Below are positions 24,773 through 33,184 of a DNA stretch of 43,981 nucleotides, piece by piece. Below the pieces are notes generated by a model, which was given only the letters and a program-made list of their open reading frames with translations, made no database searches and was not told where the DNA came from. The stretch covers positions 1 to 43,981 of the forward strand of contig CAIZEI010000192.1 in the NCBI GenBank assembly GCA_903931945.1, read 5' to 3'. The stretch's first letter is position 1. Every line of letters begins with the position of its first letter. Both the position numbers and the translations under genes were made by a program. This stretch comes from an uncultured Hyphomicrobiales bacterium (GTDB lineage: Bacteria; Pseudomonadota; Alphaproteobacteria; Rhizobiales; Beijerinckiaceae).

Positions 24773-25873
24773 GTGCCGCAGATACAGGTTGACGCCACAA
24801 AATTTGCCGGGATGTCGGAAGAACAGGCTCGGACTTTTCCACGTCGAACAGTGGTTGGCGTGGAACTTACGGAGGCGGAAGCTGAGGCGATGCCGAAGAT
24901 GATCTCGACCGACTCTCATGTGATGGAACCAGACGCACTGTGGCGGGAATTGCCGACGCGTCTGCAGGAACATTTGCCAAAAGTCGGGTTCCGGAATTCG
25001 CCGCCCGGCGCAACGGACCCGCATTTGCGTCTGCGCGACCAGGACACCGACGGCGTGGCCGCTGAAATTCTGTTTCCGAATTACGGGATGGCGTTATTTG
25101 GTATCGACGACGTCGAAACGCAGCAAGAATCCTTCAAGCTCTACAACGACTGGATGCGTGAGTTTTGCGCCGCAGACCCCAAACGGCTTTATGGCGCGCC
25201 ATTGGTGTCTGTCTATGACATCAAGGCCGGCATCAAGGAGATGCAACGCGGCCATGACATGGGCCTTAAAGGCGCCATGGTATGGCAAGTTCCCGATCGG
25301 CGTCTGCCATTCCTGTCAGATCATTACGAGCCATTCTGGGCGGCCTGCGCGGAAGCCGGCGCACCGGTTATCTGTCACATCCTGACGGGCCATTCCTATT
25401 CCAAGACCGGTCGTGGAACCGGCGTCGAAGGCCTTCGCAATTCGGTGAACACGAAGGCGAACGATTCCGCCAATACATTATTCGATTTTATTTTCTCCGG
25501 CGCCTTTGAACGCCATCCGAAGCTCCGGTTGCTGCTTGCCGAAAGTGAGATCGGCTGGATTCCATTCCTCCTGCAGCAATGGGATTATTATTTCGAGCGC
25601 CACCGCAAGGAAGGATTTGCGATCACGCGCAAGCCCAGTGAAATTTTTGAGGAGCACGTCTTCGGCACTTTCCTTGAAGATTATGTGGGAACTCGCGCTT
25701 TCCCCTGGTGGGGTGAGAAAAACTGCATGTGGTCCAATGACTATCCGCACTTTAATATGACTTTTCCAAATTCGCGGCAGGTCGTCCAGCGTCATCTTGA
25801 AGGGCTGCCAGATGACAAGCGCCAACGACTGACACGCGACAATGCGATCCGGCTGTTTGGCCTCGATCTCTGA
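24773..25873 (+). CDS. Amidohydrolase_2 family metal-dependent hydrolase/decarboxylase
   Basis: A 366-residue TIM-barrel protein of the COG2159 family, which includes ACMSD and gamma-resorcylate decarboxylase as well as C-C hydrolases. The start is GTG 24773, with AAGGAG seven bases upstream. Metal-site candidates: D47 and H49 in STDSHVMEP, H202 in VICHILTGHS, and D323 in MWSNDYPHF; E257-E259 in LLLAESEIGW is the following strand. The N-terminal 40 residues before the metal motif are a longer leader than usual. A cupin gene follows after 61 bases and is probably co-transcribed. A role in ring-carboxylate decarboxylation or ring-fission hydrolysis is inferred from the family only. Confidence 0.86.
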   Translation: MPQIQVDATKFAGMSEEQARTFPRRTVVGVELTEAEAEAMPKMISTDSHVMEPDALWRELPTRLQEHLPKVGFRNSPPGATDPHLRLRDQDTDGVAAEILFPNYGMALFGIDDVETQQESFKLYNDWMREFCAADPKRLYGAPLVSVYDIKAGIKEMQRGHDMGLKGAMVWQVPDRRLPFLSDHYEPFWAACAEAGAPVICHILTGHSYSKTGRGTGVEGLRNSVNTKANDSANTLFDFIFSGAFERHPKLRLLLAESEIGWIPFLLQQWDYYFERHRKEGFAITRKPSEIFEEHVFGTFLEDYVGTRAFPWWGEKNCMWSNDYPHFNMTFPNSRQVVQRHLEGLPDDKRQRLTRDNAIRLFGLDL

Positions 25874-25934
25874 CAATACCTTCGGGGCTGGGGCAAATGT
25901 TATTCGATGTAACATTCAATCAGGGAGAAAGCAG

Positions 25935-26462
25935 ATGCCGCTTGACGCAGTTGATAAAGGACAGGTCGCGAACGAAACGGAGGAAATGCGCCGCAAGCGT
26001 GAGACGATCGTTGCCAATAGCCCGCCGGCGCAACCGTTTCGATTGCGGGCTGAGCTGCTGAAACAGGGCCGCAGCAACCAGATCGTCGCAGACACTGGCA
26101 ATATGTGGGTCAACCTCAAGGTCTATGCCTCGGGCGGCGAGAATGGATTGCACAATCACACCGACGAAGACCATTTTCATTTGGTGCTTTCCGGCAGCGC
26201 ATGTTTTTTTGGCCCGCGTGGCGAAGAACTGAATTGCCAGCAATATGAAGGAATTATGCTGCCAGCTGGTTGCTTCTATCGCTTTCATGCGACCAGCTCC
26301 GAACCCCTCGTACTGCTGCGCGTTGGCGCGCGTCTCCCCGATGTGACGGAGGACACGCGTTACAATGTCTATGGCGATCCTCTACCGTCCGATTCCAAAG
26401 AAAACGGAAGGGTGGAGGTCATCAAGCGCGACGGGGAATTCTGGGGCGCCGCTGCCAGGTGA
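25935..26462 (+). CDS. Cupin-domain protein
   Basis: A 175-residue single-cupin protein starting at ATG 25935 with AGGGAG eight bases upstream. Cupin motif 1 is GLHNHTDEDHFHLVLSG (H73, H75, H80 and H82 are candidate metal ligands). Motif 2 is around YEGIMLPAGCFYRFHATSSE, with its His near residue 117. The N-terminal 30 residues are charged and helical (EEMRRKRETIVAN). It follows the amidohydrolase in one transcription unit. It may be a metal-dependent dioxygenase, isomerase or sensor-like cupin; the sequence alone does not decide. Confidence 0.83.
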   Translation: MPLDAVDKGQVANETEEMRRKRETIVANSPPAQPFRLRAELLKQGRSNQIVADTGNMWVNLKVYASGGENGLHNHTDEDHFHLVLSGSACFFGPRGEELNCQQYEGIMLPAGCFYRFHATSSEPLVLLRVGARLPDVTEDTRYNVYGDPLPSDSKENGRVEVIKRDGEFWGAAAR

Positions 26463-26535
26463 TGCGTTCGAAATAACAGGGAGGTCGGCTGTTCGGGGCG
26501 TCCATTGCCAATAATGCAGATTGAAGAACTCGGCT

Positions 26536-27603
26536 TTAATCAGCCTCCGACATCAGTTTTTTCATCGCGTCGAATGTTGCTGGAGATACACGCGACATCT
26601 TCTCGATGGAATCGGCTATCTCCTGTCCGGTCACGGGACTGATGTCGAGCCCGATCTTCGCGGCTTCCTCGCGAAATCTGGGGTCGCGATGGACTGCATC
26701 AAACGCCGCTCGCAATGCGCCTGCGCGATCGGCAGGTATTGCGGGCGGCGCCATAAATGGCCGGCTCATCGTCAGGATCGGCGTCTCGGCAAATTCGACA
26801 AGCTCGCGTGGACTGCCGATTGGCGCGAGTTCCCGAGCGGTTGGTATATCGGGGAGTTCGGGATGGCGCGTGGCGCGCGCCGCCTGGATGAGAATTTTGT
26901 ATCCACTAGCGGGCTCTAACCATTGCGGTCTGATCGCCTTGACTTCGGAATAGTCGAACATCCGACCATCGATCTCTCCGCGTTCGAGCGCAAGAATCAA
27001 GGCGGGGGAGTTGGGATAGGAAAGCACCTGCTTCATATTCAGACCCAAAACGTCGCGCAATATTCTCGGCATGTCCGCGCTTCTGCCTCCGGTTCCCGAG
27101 CCGCCAAGTATGAGTGGAGGGCCGTCAGGGCGGGTGGCCTCGGAAAGCGTTTCTGCGGGTGCGCCGCCGCGCACCAACAAGATGAATGCGTCATTGGCGA
27201 AACTCGATGACGAGCCGATCCAGGTAAATTTACGTGGGTCGAAACGCGCTCCATTGTTCGTTCCGAGCAGACCGAGGAGGGGAACGTCGCTGCCAATTTC
27301 GCCAAACACCGAACCATCCCTGGGCGCTAGCGAATAGATGTAATTGGCTGCAGCCAGACTGCCCGCGCCGATCATGTTCTGCGCTACGATATTCGGATTG
27401 CCCGGAATATACTTCCCCATATGGCGCGCCAGCAGGCGCGCGAGCAGGTCATAACCGCCACCCGGTCCATAGCCGATCATCAAATTAATTGTCTTGCCTT
27501 GATAGAATGTTGCAACCTGATCGTCCGCGCGCGCGGAACCGGGCGCGCCAAATACGACGCGCAACATCGCCAACAATGCATGGATCGCAATCGATCGTTT
27601 CAT
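26536..27603 (-). CDS. TctC/Bug-like periplasmic receptor 5
   Basis: A 355-residue receptor from ATG 27603 (MKRSIAIHALLAMLRVVFGA), with AGGGTGGCGA before it. After the signal region comes DDQVATFYQGKTINLMIGYG, PGGGYDLLARLLARHMGKYI, QNMIGAGSLAAANYIYSLAP and RDGSVFGEIGSDVPLLGLLG. It departs from the others in the middle (GGSGTGGRSADMPRILRDVL, LALERGEIDGRMFDYSE), including a missing GTK-F-GY block, which suggests a different ligand. It converges with the cupin gene and is divergent from receptor 6 across 187 bases. It has no enzyme partner on its own strand. Confidence 0.88.
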   Translation of the reverse strand: MKRSIAIHALLAMLRVVFGAPGSARADDQVATFYQGKTINLMIGYGPGGGYDLLARLLARHMGKYIPGNPNIVAQNMIGAGSLAAANYIYSLAPRDGSVFGEIGSDVPLLGLLGTNNGARFDPRKFTWIGSSSSFANDAFILLVRGGAPAETLSEATRPDGPPLILGGSGTGGRSADMPRILRDVLGLNMKQVLSYPNSPALILALERGEIDGRMFDYSEVKAIRPQWLEPASGYKILIQAARATRHPELPDIPTARELAPIGSPRELVEFAETPILTMSRPFMAPPAIPADRAGALRAAFDAVHRDPRFREEAAKIGLDISPVTGQEIADSIEKMSRVSPATFDAMKKLMSEAD

Positions 27604-27790
27604 TCGCCACCCTAGGATCGTTTTGTCGCCCAAATCTCTCTGGCAAGTTTAGGAGCGCACTGCAAAAGAACAAAGCGGTTTGATCCAATGCGCGCAACAT
27701 TGCCTTTCCTGTCGCGCCTGCCTAGCTTGAGCGATCCGATAGCCCGACGAACGGGCAGTTTGCGATCGCTTCGAGCCGGGAGGGGAGCAC

Positions 27791-28837
27791 TTGCCGTTAA
27801 GCACTCACAGGCGCATCCCGGCTGTCGCTTTGGTCGCGCTCGCCGGCTTTGCCATGCCTGGCTCGCCTGTCGCATGGGCGCAGACTGTTTCGATGGCGGG
27901 ACAACGTATTGTGCTGGTGGTCGGATCGCCGGCAGGCGGTGGATATGACGTCTATGGACGTCTTGTCGGGCGCCACCTCGGCGCCATGTTGCCAGGCAAC
28001 CCCAACGTTGTGGTCGAAAACATGCCGGGCGCCGGTTCCCTGATTGCCGCCAATTGGCTTGCACACTCGGCCCCCAAAGATGGAACCGCCATTGCGATCC
28101 TGCCAAACGCAACTCTTTTCGAACCCTTGTTCGGCAACACAAATGCGCATTTCGATTTGCGAATGATGAATTGGCTGGGCAGTCTGAATTCACAAACGCC
28201 CATCGCCGCCGTGTGGTCGCCGTCGCCGTTTCAAACCGCAGGGGATCTCTTCAACCAGGACGTTGTGATTGGCGCGAGCGGGGCGGCTTCAGACGAAGCC
28301 CGACTGCCCCGACTGCTCAATTCGCTGATACAGACAAAATTCCGCGTCGTGGATGGCTATCCCGGAACCGCAGGCATTGCGCTGGCCATGGAGCGCGGCG
28401 AGGTTCAGGGTATCGTCGGCGACGGGCTCGACAGTATCAAGGCGACGAACGGCAGTTGGCTGCGCGACCGGAAGATTCGCATTCTTATGCAGGTAACCGC
28501 GAGCCGCGATAGCGAACTTCCCGACGTTCCAGCCGCGCTTGAATTTGTCAGCCCGGATAACCACGATGTCCTGGAATTTCTCATTTCGCGTTTTACTTTT
28601 GGCAGATTGTTTATGGCGCCACCCGGAGCGCCGGCTCCGATCGTTGCGGCGCTTCAACAGGGCTTCAGAAAAATGGTCGACGATAAGGAATTCAGACGCG
28701 ATGTTGAACGCTCCAACATAACGATCAAGTTCGCCGGCGCCGAGGAAGTGGCCACGACCCAAAACAGGCTCGTCGCCAGCCCTCCGCAAGTGATTGAGCG
28801 CGCGACCGAGGAGTTACGCAAGACTGACCCGCGCTAA
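27791..28837 (+). CDS. TctC/Bug-like periplasmic receptor 6
   Basis: A 348-residue receptor starting with TTG 27791, preceded by GGGAG with four bases between. Signal peptide LPLSTHRRIPAVALVALAGF through MPGSPVAWA, cleaved before QTVS. Motifs: GSPAGGGYDVYGRLVGRHLG, VENMPGAGSLIAANWLAHSA, then PKDGTAIAILPNATLF with the rare PKDG instead of PRDG, and LAMERGEVQGIVGDGLDS. It is the only receptor in the 17-32 kb section on the plus strand. It forms a head-to-head pair with receptor 5, so the two may share a control region (27604-27790). An IS3 scar begins 150 bases downstream. Confidence 0.88.
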   Translation: MPLSTHRRIPAVALVALAGFAMPGSPVAWAQTVSMAGQRIVLVVGSPAGGGYDVYGRLVGRHLGAMLPGNPNVVVENMPGAGSLIAANWLAHSAPKDGTAIAILPNATLFEPLFGNTNAHFDLRMMNWLGSLNSQTPIAAVWSPSPFQTAGDLFNQDVVIGASGAASDEARLPRLLNSLIQTKFRVVDGYPGTAGIALAMERGEVQGIVGDGLDSIKATNGSWLRDRKIRILMQVTASRDSELPDVPAALEFVSPDNHDVLEFLISRFTFGRLFMAPPGAPAPIVAALQQGFRKMVDDKEFRRDVERSNITIKFAGAEEVATTQNRLVASPPQVIERATEELRKTDPR

Positions 28838-28987
28838 CGTCGCTTGACCGGCATACTCCACAATTGGCTTTTCTGGGTGCGTGAGAAAGGCCGAGCAAAC
28901 CCCTAATCGCCCGTCAGGAGATTGCTGAATCGGCATTGATGGCAAATTGACAGGCAGCGGGGGATTTCCGTTGGGCCCGTGTGCGCC

Positions 28988-29262
28988 GGTGGAGGAGAAC
29001 GCCAATTTCAAGCGGATGCCGGCGGATGCGATGCCGGCCAATGTCGCGTTAAAAAATCTTCCGGTAAGGAAATGACGACGCTCGCCGCCGACGGAAAGCT
29101 GTCGCCCATCTGGTGGTCGACCACGGGATGAGCGAACGACGGGCGCATAAAGCCGTCGGCTGCTGCCGCATGACCGTGAGATACCAGACCACACGACTGG
29201 ACGGCGGCGAATTGCGCGACCGGATGAAGGCCAACGCGCATGAACGCGGTCGTATCGCCTAT
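28988..29262 (+). pseudogene. IS3-family remnant (orfA C-terminus and orfB N-terminus)
   Basis: A frame from 28988 reads VEENANFKRMPADAMPANVA and LKNLPVRK before a stop at 29068, the degenerated end of an IS3 orfA (compare LEDENARLKRLLADAMLDN). The overlapping orfB frame follows with RRKAVAHLVVDHGMSERRAH, KAVGCCRMTVRYQTTRLDGG, RMKANAHERGRIAYQAL, the classic IS3 orfB N-terminus up to HERRRFGY, and stops being similar at about 29262. No catalytic DDE part or inverted repeat is present. The break coincides with the 3' end of the convergent RidA-like gene. Confidence 0.75.
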
Positions 29263-29948
29263 CAGGCATTGCGATGCGCGGTGACTTCGACCTCAACGAG
29301 CTTGCCAGGCACCGAGAATCCCTCAACGAAGAATATCTCAAAGCGAGGTGGAAAGGGTTTGGCGAATTCGCTGAAACATTGCCGAAGTTCTCTGGCGTCC
29401 TCATTCTCATGCAGGTAGCAAGAGACGTTGACGATTTGATCCCAGCCGCTGCCCGCCTCTTTTAGATAGTCCTGCACGCGTGGCAGAATGTCGTGCAAGA
29501 GCTGCGCCTCCAGGGTTGCAAGCTCCGAAGTATTGCCTGACAGGACGAGCAGCGTCCCTAACTCGACGTAACAAATTGGCGCCCTGGGCGGCGCATATTC
29601 CTTCGCGACTTTGGCGACGCCAGGTGGTGGGCGGACTGCGATCAGGTCGAGCGCCACCAGAGCATCGGACGCAAAATGCCTGGGGGCGATGTAACTCGAA
29701 CTCGCCGCCCGGTCCTTTCCCTTAAGCGCCTCGAAGCGCGATTTGCTGATCGCATCGCGCGCGGGCCGATCGACGCCGAAAACACGGCTTCGGATCGTGT
29801 CACTCAAGGTCAGGCCGTGACTCGCGAGCGCGGCGCGAGCCTGGTCGAAGACAGCCTCGCCCTGTTCGGCCGCAGTCTTTCCACTTCGCGCTTCACAGCT
29901 TATTTGGATGAACTCCCAACCGAGCCAGGTCAAGCTTGATATTTTCAT
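29262..29948 (-). CDS. Two-domain RidA/YjgF-family protein
   Basis: A 228-residue protein, double the usual RidA length, made of two YjgF-like halves. The first (1 to about 115) has EAVFDQARAALASHGLTLSD, TIRSRVFGVDR and the DALVALDLIAVRPPP end. The second (about 120-228) has YVELGTLLVLSGNTSELATL, DILPRVQDYLKEAGSGWDQI, VNVSCYLHENEDARELRQCF, PPRFEIFFVEGF and VEVEVTAHRNA. RidA proteins hydrolyse reactive enamines and imines; an Arg that normally binds the substrate carboxylate is not obvious in the first half. Its presence fits the imine-forming cyclodeaminase-type genes of the island. The 3' end abuts an IS3 remnant, and the last few codons could be affected. Confidence 0.8.
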   Translation of the reverse strand: MKISSLTWLGWEFIQISCEARSGKTAAEQGEAVFDQARAALASHGLTLSDTIRSRVFGVDRPARDAISKSRFEALKGKDRAASSSYIAPRHFASDALVALDLIAVRPPPGVAKVAKEYAPPRAPICYVELGTLLVLSGNTSELATLEAQLLHDILPRVQDYLKEAGSGWDQIVNVSCYLHENEDARELRQCFSEFAKPFPPRFEIFFVEGFSVPGKLVEVEVTAHRNA

Positions 29949-30266
29949 GGCTTCGTCTCCCTTCTCGCTAGACTGGCGGCATTCAAGATGGAGTTCAAGT
30001 CGGAGATTATGTCGCCGATCCGATCATTGTGCTCTCATGGCGGGTCGCGTCATCCCGCGCGGTGTCCGCAGGAGTGGCAGGATAAACGCCGGCGGGACGC
30101 GGCTTCCAGTTGTCGAATGGGGTCCTCGCTCACCTGCACGCTGCGAACGTTTTCAGCCTGCTCCTGTCATGGAAAGAACTCTCCGCAACCCCTGCCATTC
30201 AAACGCCGCCCCGCAGCCACCATCGAATATCTAAAAATGAAAATTGCTGTAACGCATGTGACACCG
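29949..30266. other. Intergenic region with copy 1 of the 101-bp repeat
   Basis: 318 bases between two minus-strand genes. The right half is repeat family 2 copy 1 (30149-30250). The left half should carry the RidA promoter. No gene is supported. Confidence 0.5.
30149..30250 (+). repeat. About 101-bp intergenic repeat, family 2, copy 1
   Basis: Aligns with 32476-32576 over its length: GTTTTCAGCCTGCTCCTGTC with ATGGAAAGAACTC, then CCTGCCATTCAAACGCCGCC, CCGCAGCCACCATCGA and ATCTAAAAATGAAAATTGCTG. It lies directly beyond the stop of receptor 7 in the same orientation as copy 2. Confidence 0.7.
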
Positions 30267-31277
30267 CTATTGGTATATTTTCCGCGCCTCCGCGACGATG
30301 TCCGTCGACGCCGCGCGCATTCCATTGAATACCGCCTCGGCTTGAACGCCCGTCAGCGGCGCGATAATTTCCTGCGCCTTGGCGAGATCGCCAGCGAAAA
30401 TCTCATCCTTCATGACCGCGTCGAAACCGTGACGCAAAATCTCCAGGCGATCAGGCGGTGTCTGGCGCGACATGACGAAGGGCCGACCAAGCTTGTCTGC
30501 CTCGTAGAGAAAGTTCAGCAGCCGCCGTTGTTCATCCGTTTTCGCGAGATCGCGCACATAGACCGCGCTGTCGGGCACACCGAGCGTCGGCTTTTCGGCG
30601 AAGCGGACGAAGGGATGGGCTTTGCCCTCGCGCAGCCAGTCGGGCGGAATTCCGTTGAAACCGCTGCAATCGCCATCGAGTTCGCCGCGCTCGACGGCGA
30701 GCCGCTGTTCGGTGGCGCCAGGAAAGCCGAACACCAGCTTGATGTTGGCGCCGAGGATAAGCCTCAACGATTGAGCGTTGACGAAGTTGCTCGCGCCCGC
30801 GCCTGTGGTGCCCATGATGAAGGGCGCGTCGGCCCCTCGCTTGATCAGATCGTCCCAGGAAGCGATGCCATTCGGCCCATAGCCATAACAGACGCGGGAG
30901 AAATCGCCGCTGACGACGCCAAGCCAGGAGTATTCGCGCAGGTCGATTTTGACTTTTTCCGGCGTCACCAGCGATTGCGTGATAACGCCCGGCAGGAACA
31001 CGCCCATCGTCAGCCCATCGCGCGGCTGCGTGCTGGCGATATAATGCAACGCGGTGAGGCTCGCTGCGCCCGACAGATTTTGTACGACGAAATTGGGATT
31101 GCCGGGGATATAGGCGCCCATGCGCCGCGCCAGCGCGCGCGCGACAATGTCGAAACTGCCGCTGGCGGTCGCGCCGACAACCATGGTGACGGTCTTGCCC
31201 CTGTAGAAATCTTCTGCGCCGGCAGCGTTGCCGAAAGGCGTCAGCGCCGCGAGGACAAGCGCGACCTGGCGGATCAT
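30267..31277 (-). CDS. TctC/Bug-like periplasmic receptor 7
   Basis: A 336-residue receptor, the most divergent of the seven-member subtype: the loop is ATASGSFDIVARALARRMGA (SGSFD in place of GGGYD), followed by VQNLSGAASLTALHYIASTQ and PRDGLTMGVFLPGVITQSLV, later GTTGAGASNFVNAQSLRLIL and LAVERGELDGDCSGF. Two internal Cys (VCYGYGPNG and GDCSGF) are unusual in the set. The short signal peptide is MIRQVALVLAALTPFGNAAGA. Its ATG overlaps the stop of the binding protein at 31274 by four bases (ATGA), so the two are translationally coupled. The pair is bracketed by direct copies of repeat family 2. Confidence 0.87.
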   Translation of the reverse strand: MIRQVALVLAALTPFGNAAGAEDFYRGKTVTMVVGATASGSFDIVARALARRMGAYIPGNPNFVVQNLSGAASLTALHYIASTQPRDGLTMGVFLPGVITQSLVTPEKVKIDLREYSWLGVVSGDFSRVCYGYGPNGIASWDDLIKRGADAPFIMGTTGAGASNFVNAQSLRLILGANIKLVFGFPGATEQRLAVERGELDGDCSGFNGIPPDWLREGKAHPFVRFAEKPTLGVPDSAVYVRDLAKTDEQRRLLNFLYEADKLGRPFVMSRQTPPDRLEILRHGFDAVMKDEIFAGDLAKAQEIIAPLTGVQAEAVFNGMRAASTDIVAEARKIYQ

Positions 31278-32209
31278 GTCGACAGCGCCGCCGCGACGCC
31301 ATATTTTTCGCGCATGGCTTTATAAAAGCCTTCCGCGTCGAGTTCTTTGTAAACGCCGTCGTCGACATGCGCGCGGGGGTCGCTGGACATGCCGGGATAA
31401 TCGAGGACATTGATGATGTTGCGCGCGCCTTCCCAGGTGACGTCCGCGTCGAGCGGCGTCGCGGCGCGGAAATTCTCATAGGTTATATCGATGATCCCGG
31501 GGTCGCTCAGGCCAAGCTCGCGCGCCAGCAGCGGCTTGGCGCGCACGGCGTCTGTGTATGCGAGATAGTTGCCCTCGACCGTCGCCTTCAGGAAGGCCTT
31601 CACGCGATCGCGATGATCGCGCAGAAAGGCGCGATGCACCGCAAGCCCGCTGTAAAGCCAGGGCGTGCGATCGGAGAGCAGATCGACAATGGGCGTGAGC
31701 CCCATCGCCAGCGCCTGCCCGCGCGTTGGTTCGCCCATCAGCGATGCGGCGACCTCGCCGTTACGAACGGCGTCGAGACGAACCACCCCGATTTCCTTGA
31801 TCGTGACGTCGGAACGCTGGAGGCCAAGACGCCTGAGAGCCAGCGTTGTCGCCGAATCGGTTTCCGAACCCGCGCTGCTGATGCCAACGATTTTTCCCTT
31901 GAGATCGGTCGCGTTCCGCACACCTGGCGCGAGGAACATCGTGTTGCGAATGATATTGCTCAGCGAGCCAATTTCGACCACGTCGCCGCCAAGCGCATTG
32001 GCGCGCACGACCGAGGACATGCCGATATGCATGAGATGAACGTGACCCGACGCGAGATCCGGCCCGGTGTTGACCCCGCCGACGACTGGAACGATTTCGA
32101 CGCGCAATCCCTCGCGCTCGTAAAAGCCAGCGTCGCGCGCCATCCAGATAGCGAAAAACGTATTGGCCGGCGAGGCAAGCCCAACCTTGAACAAAGCCAG
32201 CTCCGGCAT
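31274..32209 (-). CDS. NMT1/SsuA-like binding protein without a signal peptide
   Basis: A 311-residue NMT1/SsuA-type protein: FKVGLASPANTFFAIWMARD, AGFYEREGLRVEIVPVVGG, GHVHLMHIGMSSVVRANALG, LKGKIVGISSAGSETDSATT, EVAASLMGEPTRGQALAMG, FLRDHRDRVKAFLKATVEGN. The start at ATG 32209 is supported by AGGGAG six bases upstream, yet no hydrophobic signal sequence precedes the first strand, so it is predicted to stay in the cytoplasm unless the true start is missed. It is translationally coupled to receptor 7. It may be a cytoplasmic sensor, an enzyme of the THI5/decarboxylase kind, or a binding protein that lost its signal peptide. Confidence 0.85.
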   Translation of the reverse strand: MPELALFKVGLASPANTFFAIWMARDAGFYEREGLRVEIVPVVGGVNTGPDLASGHVHLMHIGMSSVVRANALGGDVVEIGSLSNIIRNTMFLAPGVRNATDLKGKIVGISSAGSETDSATTLALRRLGLQRSDVTIKEIGVVRLDAVRNGEVAASLMGEPTRGQALAMGLTPIVDLLSDRTPWLYSGLAVHRAFLRDHRDRVKAFLKATVEGNYLAYTDAVRAKPLLARELGLSDPGIIDITYENFRAATPLDADVTWEGARNIINVLDYPGMSSDPRAHVDDGVYKELDAEGFYKAMREKYGVAAALST

Positions 32210-32475
32210 TTCAACTCCCTTGCGTGCGTGTTCGATGGCCGTTCGGCCACGTATCGCACCCTAGCAAATGCATTGGACGGCGCAAGCTGGCGTGCGAGCT
32301 CGCGCCAACTATTGTCAGGCGGCGACATGATCGCGCCGACGTTCATCGAGCTTTTCGTCGATGGCGGCATGGCTTGCGCAGGACTCCTGGTTACTACCGG
32401 CGAAGCCTGTTCGCCAACGACATCGACGCCCACAGGGCTGTAGCCAGGTTTTTCGAATACCCGCGCGCATTGACC

Positions 32476-32576
32476 GTTCTCAATCTGTTCCGTTATGGAA
32501 AAAGCCTCCCGGAACCCTGCCCTTTCAGGCGCCGCCCCCGCAGCCATGACAGAAAATCTCAAAATGAGAGTTGCTG
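32476..32576 (+). repeat. About 101-bp intergenic repeat, family 2, copy 2
   Basis: GTTCTCAATCTGTTCCGTT with ATGGAAAAAGCCTC, then CCTGCCCTTTCAGGCGCCGC, CCGCAGCCATGACAGA and ATCTCAAAATGAGAGTTGCTG parallel copy 1 nearly base for base. It lies 266 bases upstream of the binding-protein start at 32209, so copies 1 and 2 are direct repeats on either side of the two-gene receptor module. Confidence 0.7.
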
Positions 32577-32659
32577 ACCATCGCGGCGGCGAGCCTCCAG
32601 CTCATGGCATGAGAACGGAAAGCGCCGGAACGCATGGTTTTCCAGCGCCTTCGGGTTCA

Positions 32660-32871
32660 ATTGAACCGGAGAAGTTTCGAGCAGGGTTCCCTGCCCTCCT
32701 GCGGTTCACCGCCGCGAAGCGACCGAACTCAATCAGCCGGGTTGTCTCCGGATACAGCGACAGCGAAAATTCCCGTTGCCTTTCGCGCATCGCATCCCAA
32801 AAACGCCGGGCATAGCTCTCACGTTGGAAGCCAACGATCATGTCGTCGGCATAGAGGAAAGCACTCCTCAT
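32660..32871 (-). pseudogene. Group II intron reverse transcriptase/maturase fragment
   Basis: The minus strand reads FLYADDMIVGFQRESYARRF, WDAMRERQREFSLSLYPETT and RLIEFGRFAAVNRRRAGNPA. This is domain 5 of group II intron (LtrA-type) reverse transcriptases, with the catalytic YADD box followed by the L-x-KTRLIEFGRFA segment. Similarity ends near 32665. The N-terminal RT domains, the maturase and HNH parts and a recognisable intron RNA end are missing, so it is a dead remnant of about 70 codons. Confidence 0.75.
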
Positions 32872-33184
32872 ACGAGAGCAGGACCAAAGGAGCTTCCTTC
32901 TCTGGCTTTCAATGGAAACGCGAACATTTCTGCGGGCGCGGGTTTTCTCGCGCCGATCGCTGATCGCGCCGCCAGCGCGCCTTGCATCGCTTTGTCGTTA
33001 AGCGTTTGACCGCAACGGTGGAATACAGGCTAGCCGCTAAAGTCGCAAAGATGGCCAGATGGAGGGCAATTGGCTTTGGCAAATCTCCGTCGGCGTCAGA
33101 GATCACCCAACCGTGGCCGCTCGCTTGCGCCGCGTCCGGGATTGCGCATAAACTCGCTTGATCCGATGCGGAGTCACGCCCGTC

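Larger units (their letters stand above)
32210..33184. other. 975-bp region with repeat copy 2 and a group II intron fragment
   Basis: Contains repeat family 2 copy 2 (32476-32576) and a reverse-transcriptase fragment (32660-32871, minus). The parts at 32210-32470 and 32880-33160 show no recognisable gene. Confidence 0.55.

Noticed and set aside
29988-31325. Long plus-strand open frame of 445 codons
   Set aside because: It runs antisense to receptor 7; the composition is typical of a GC-rich shadow frame.
31367-32443. Plus-strand open frame of 358 codons
   Set aside because: Antisense to the NMT1-like gene, whose family motifs and ribosome-binding site are clear; only its last part leaves the shadow and that has no known domain.
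32660-32871. Retron or diversity-generating retroelement
   Set aside because: Only a single RT domain fragment of the group II intron type is present; no template repeat, msr/msd or accessory gene is seen.
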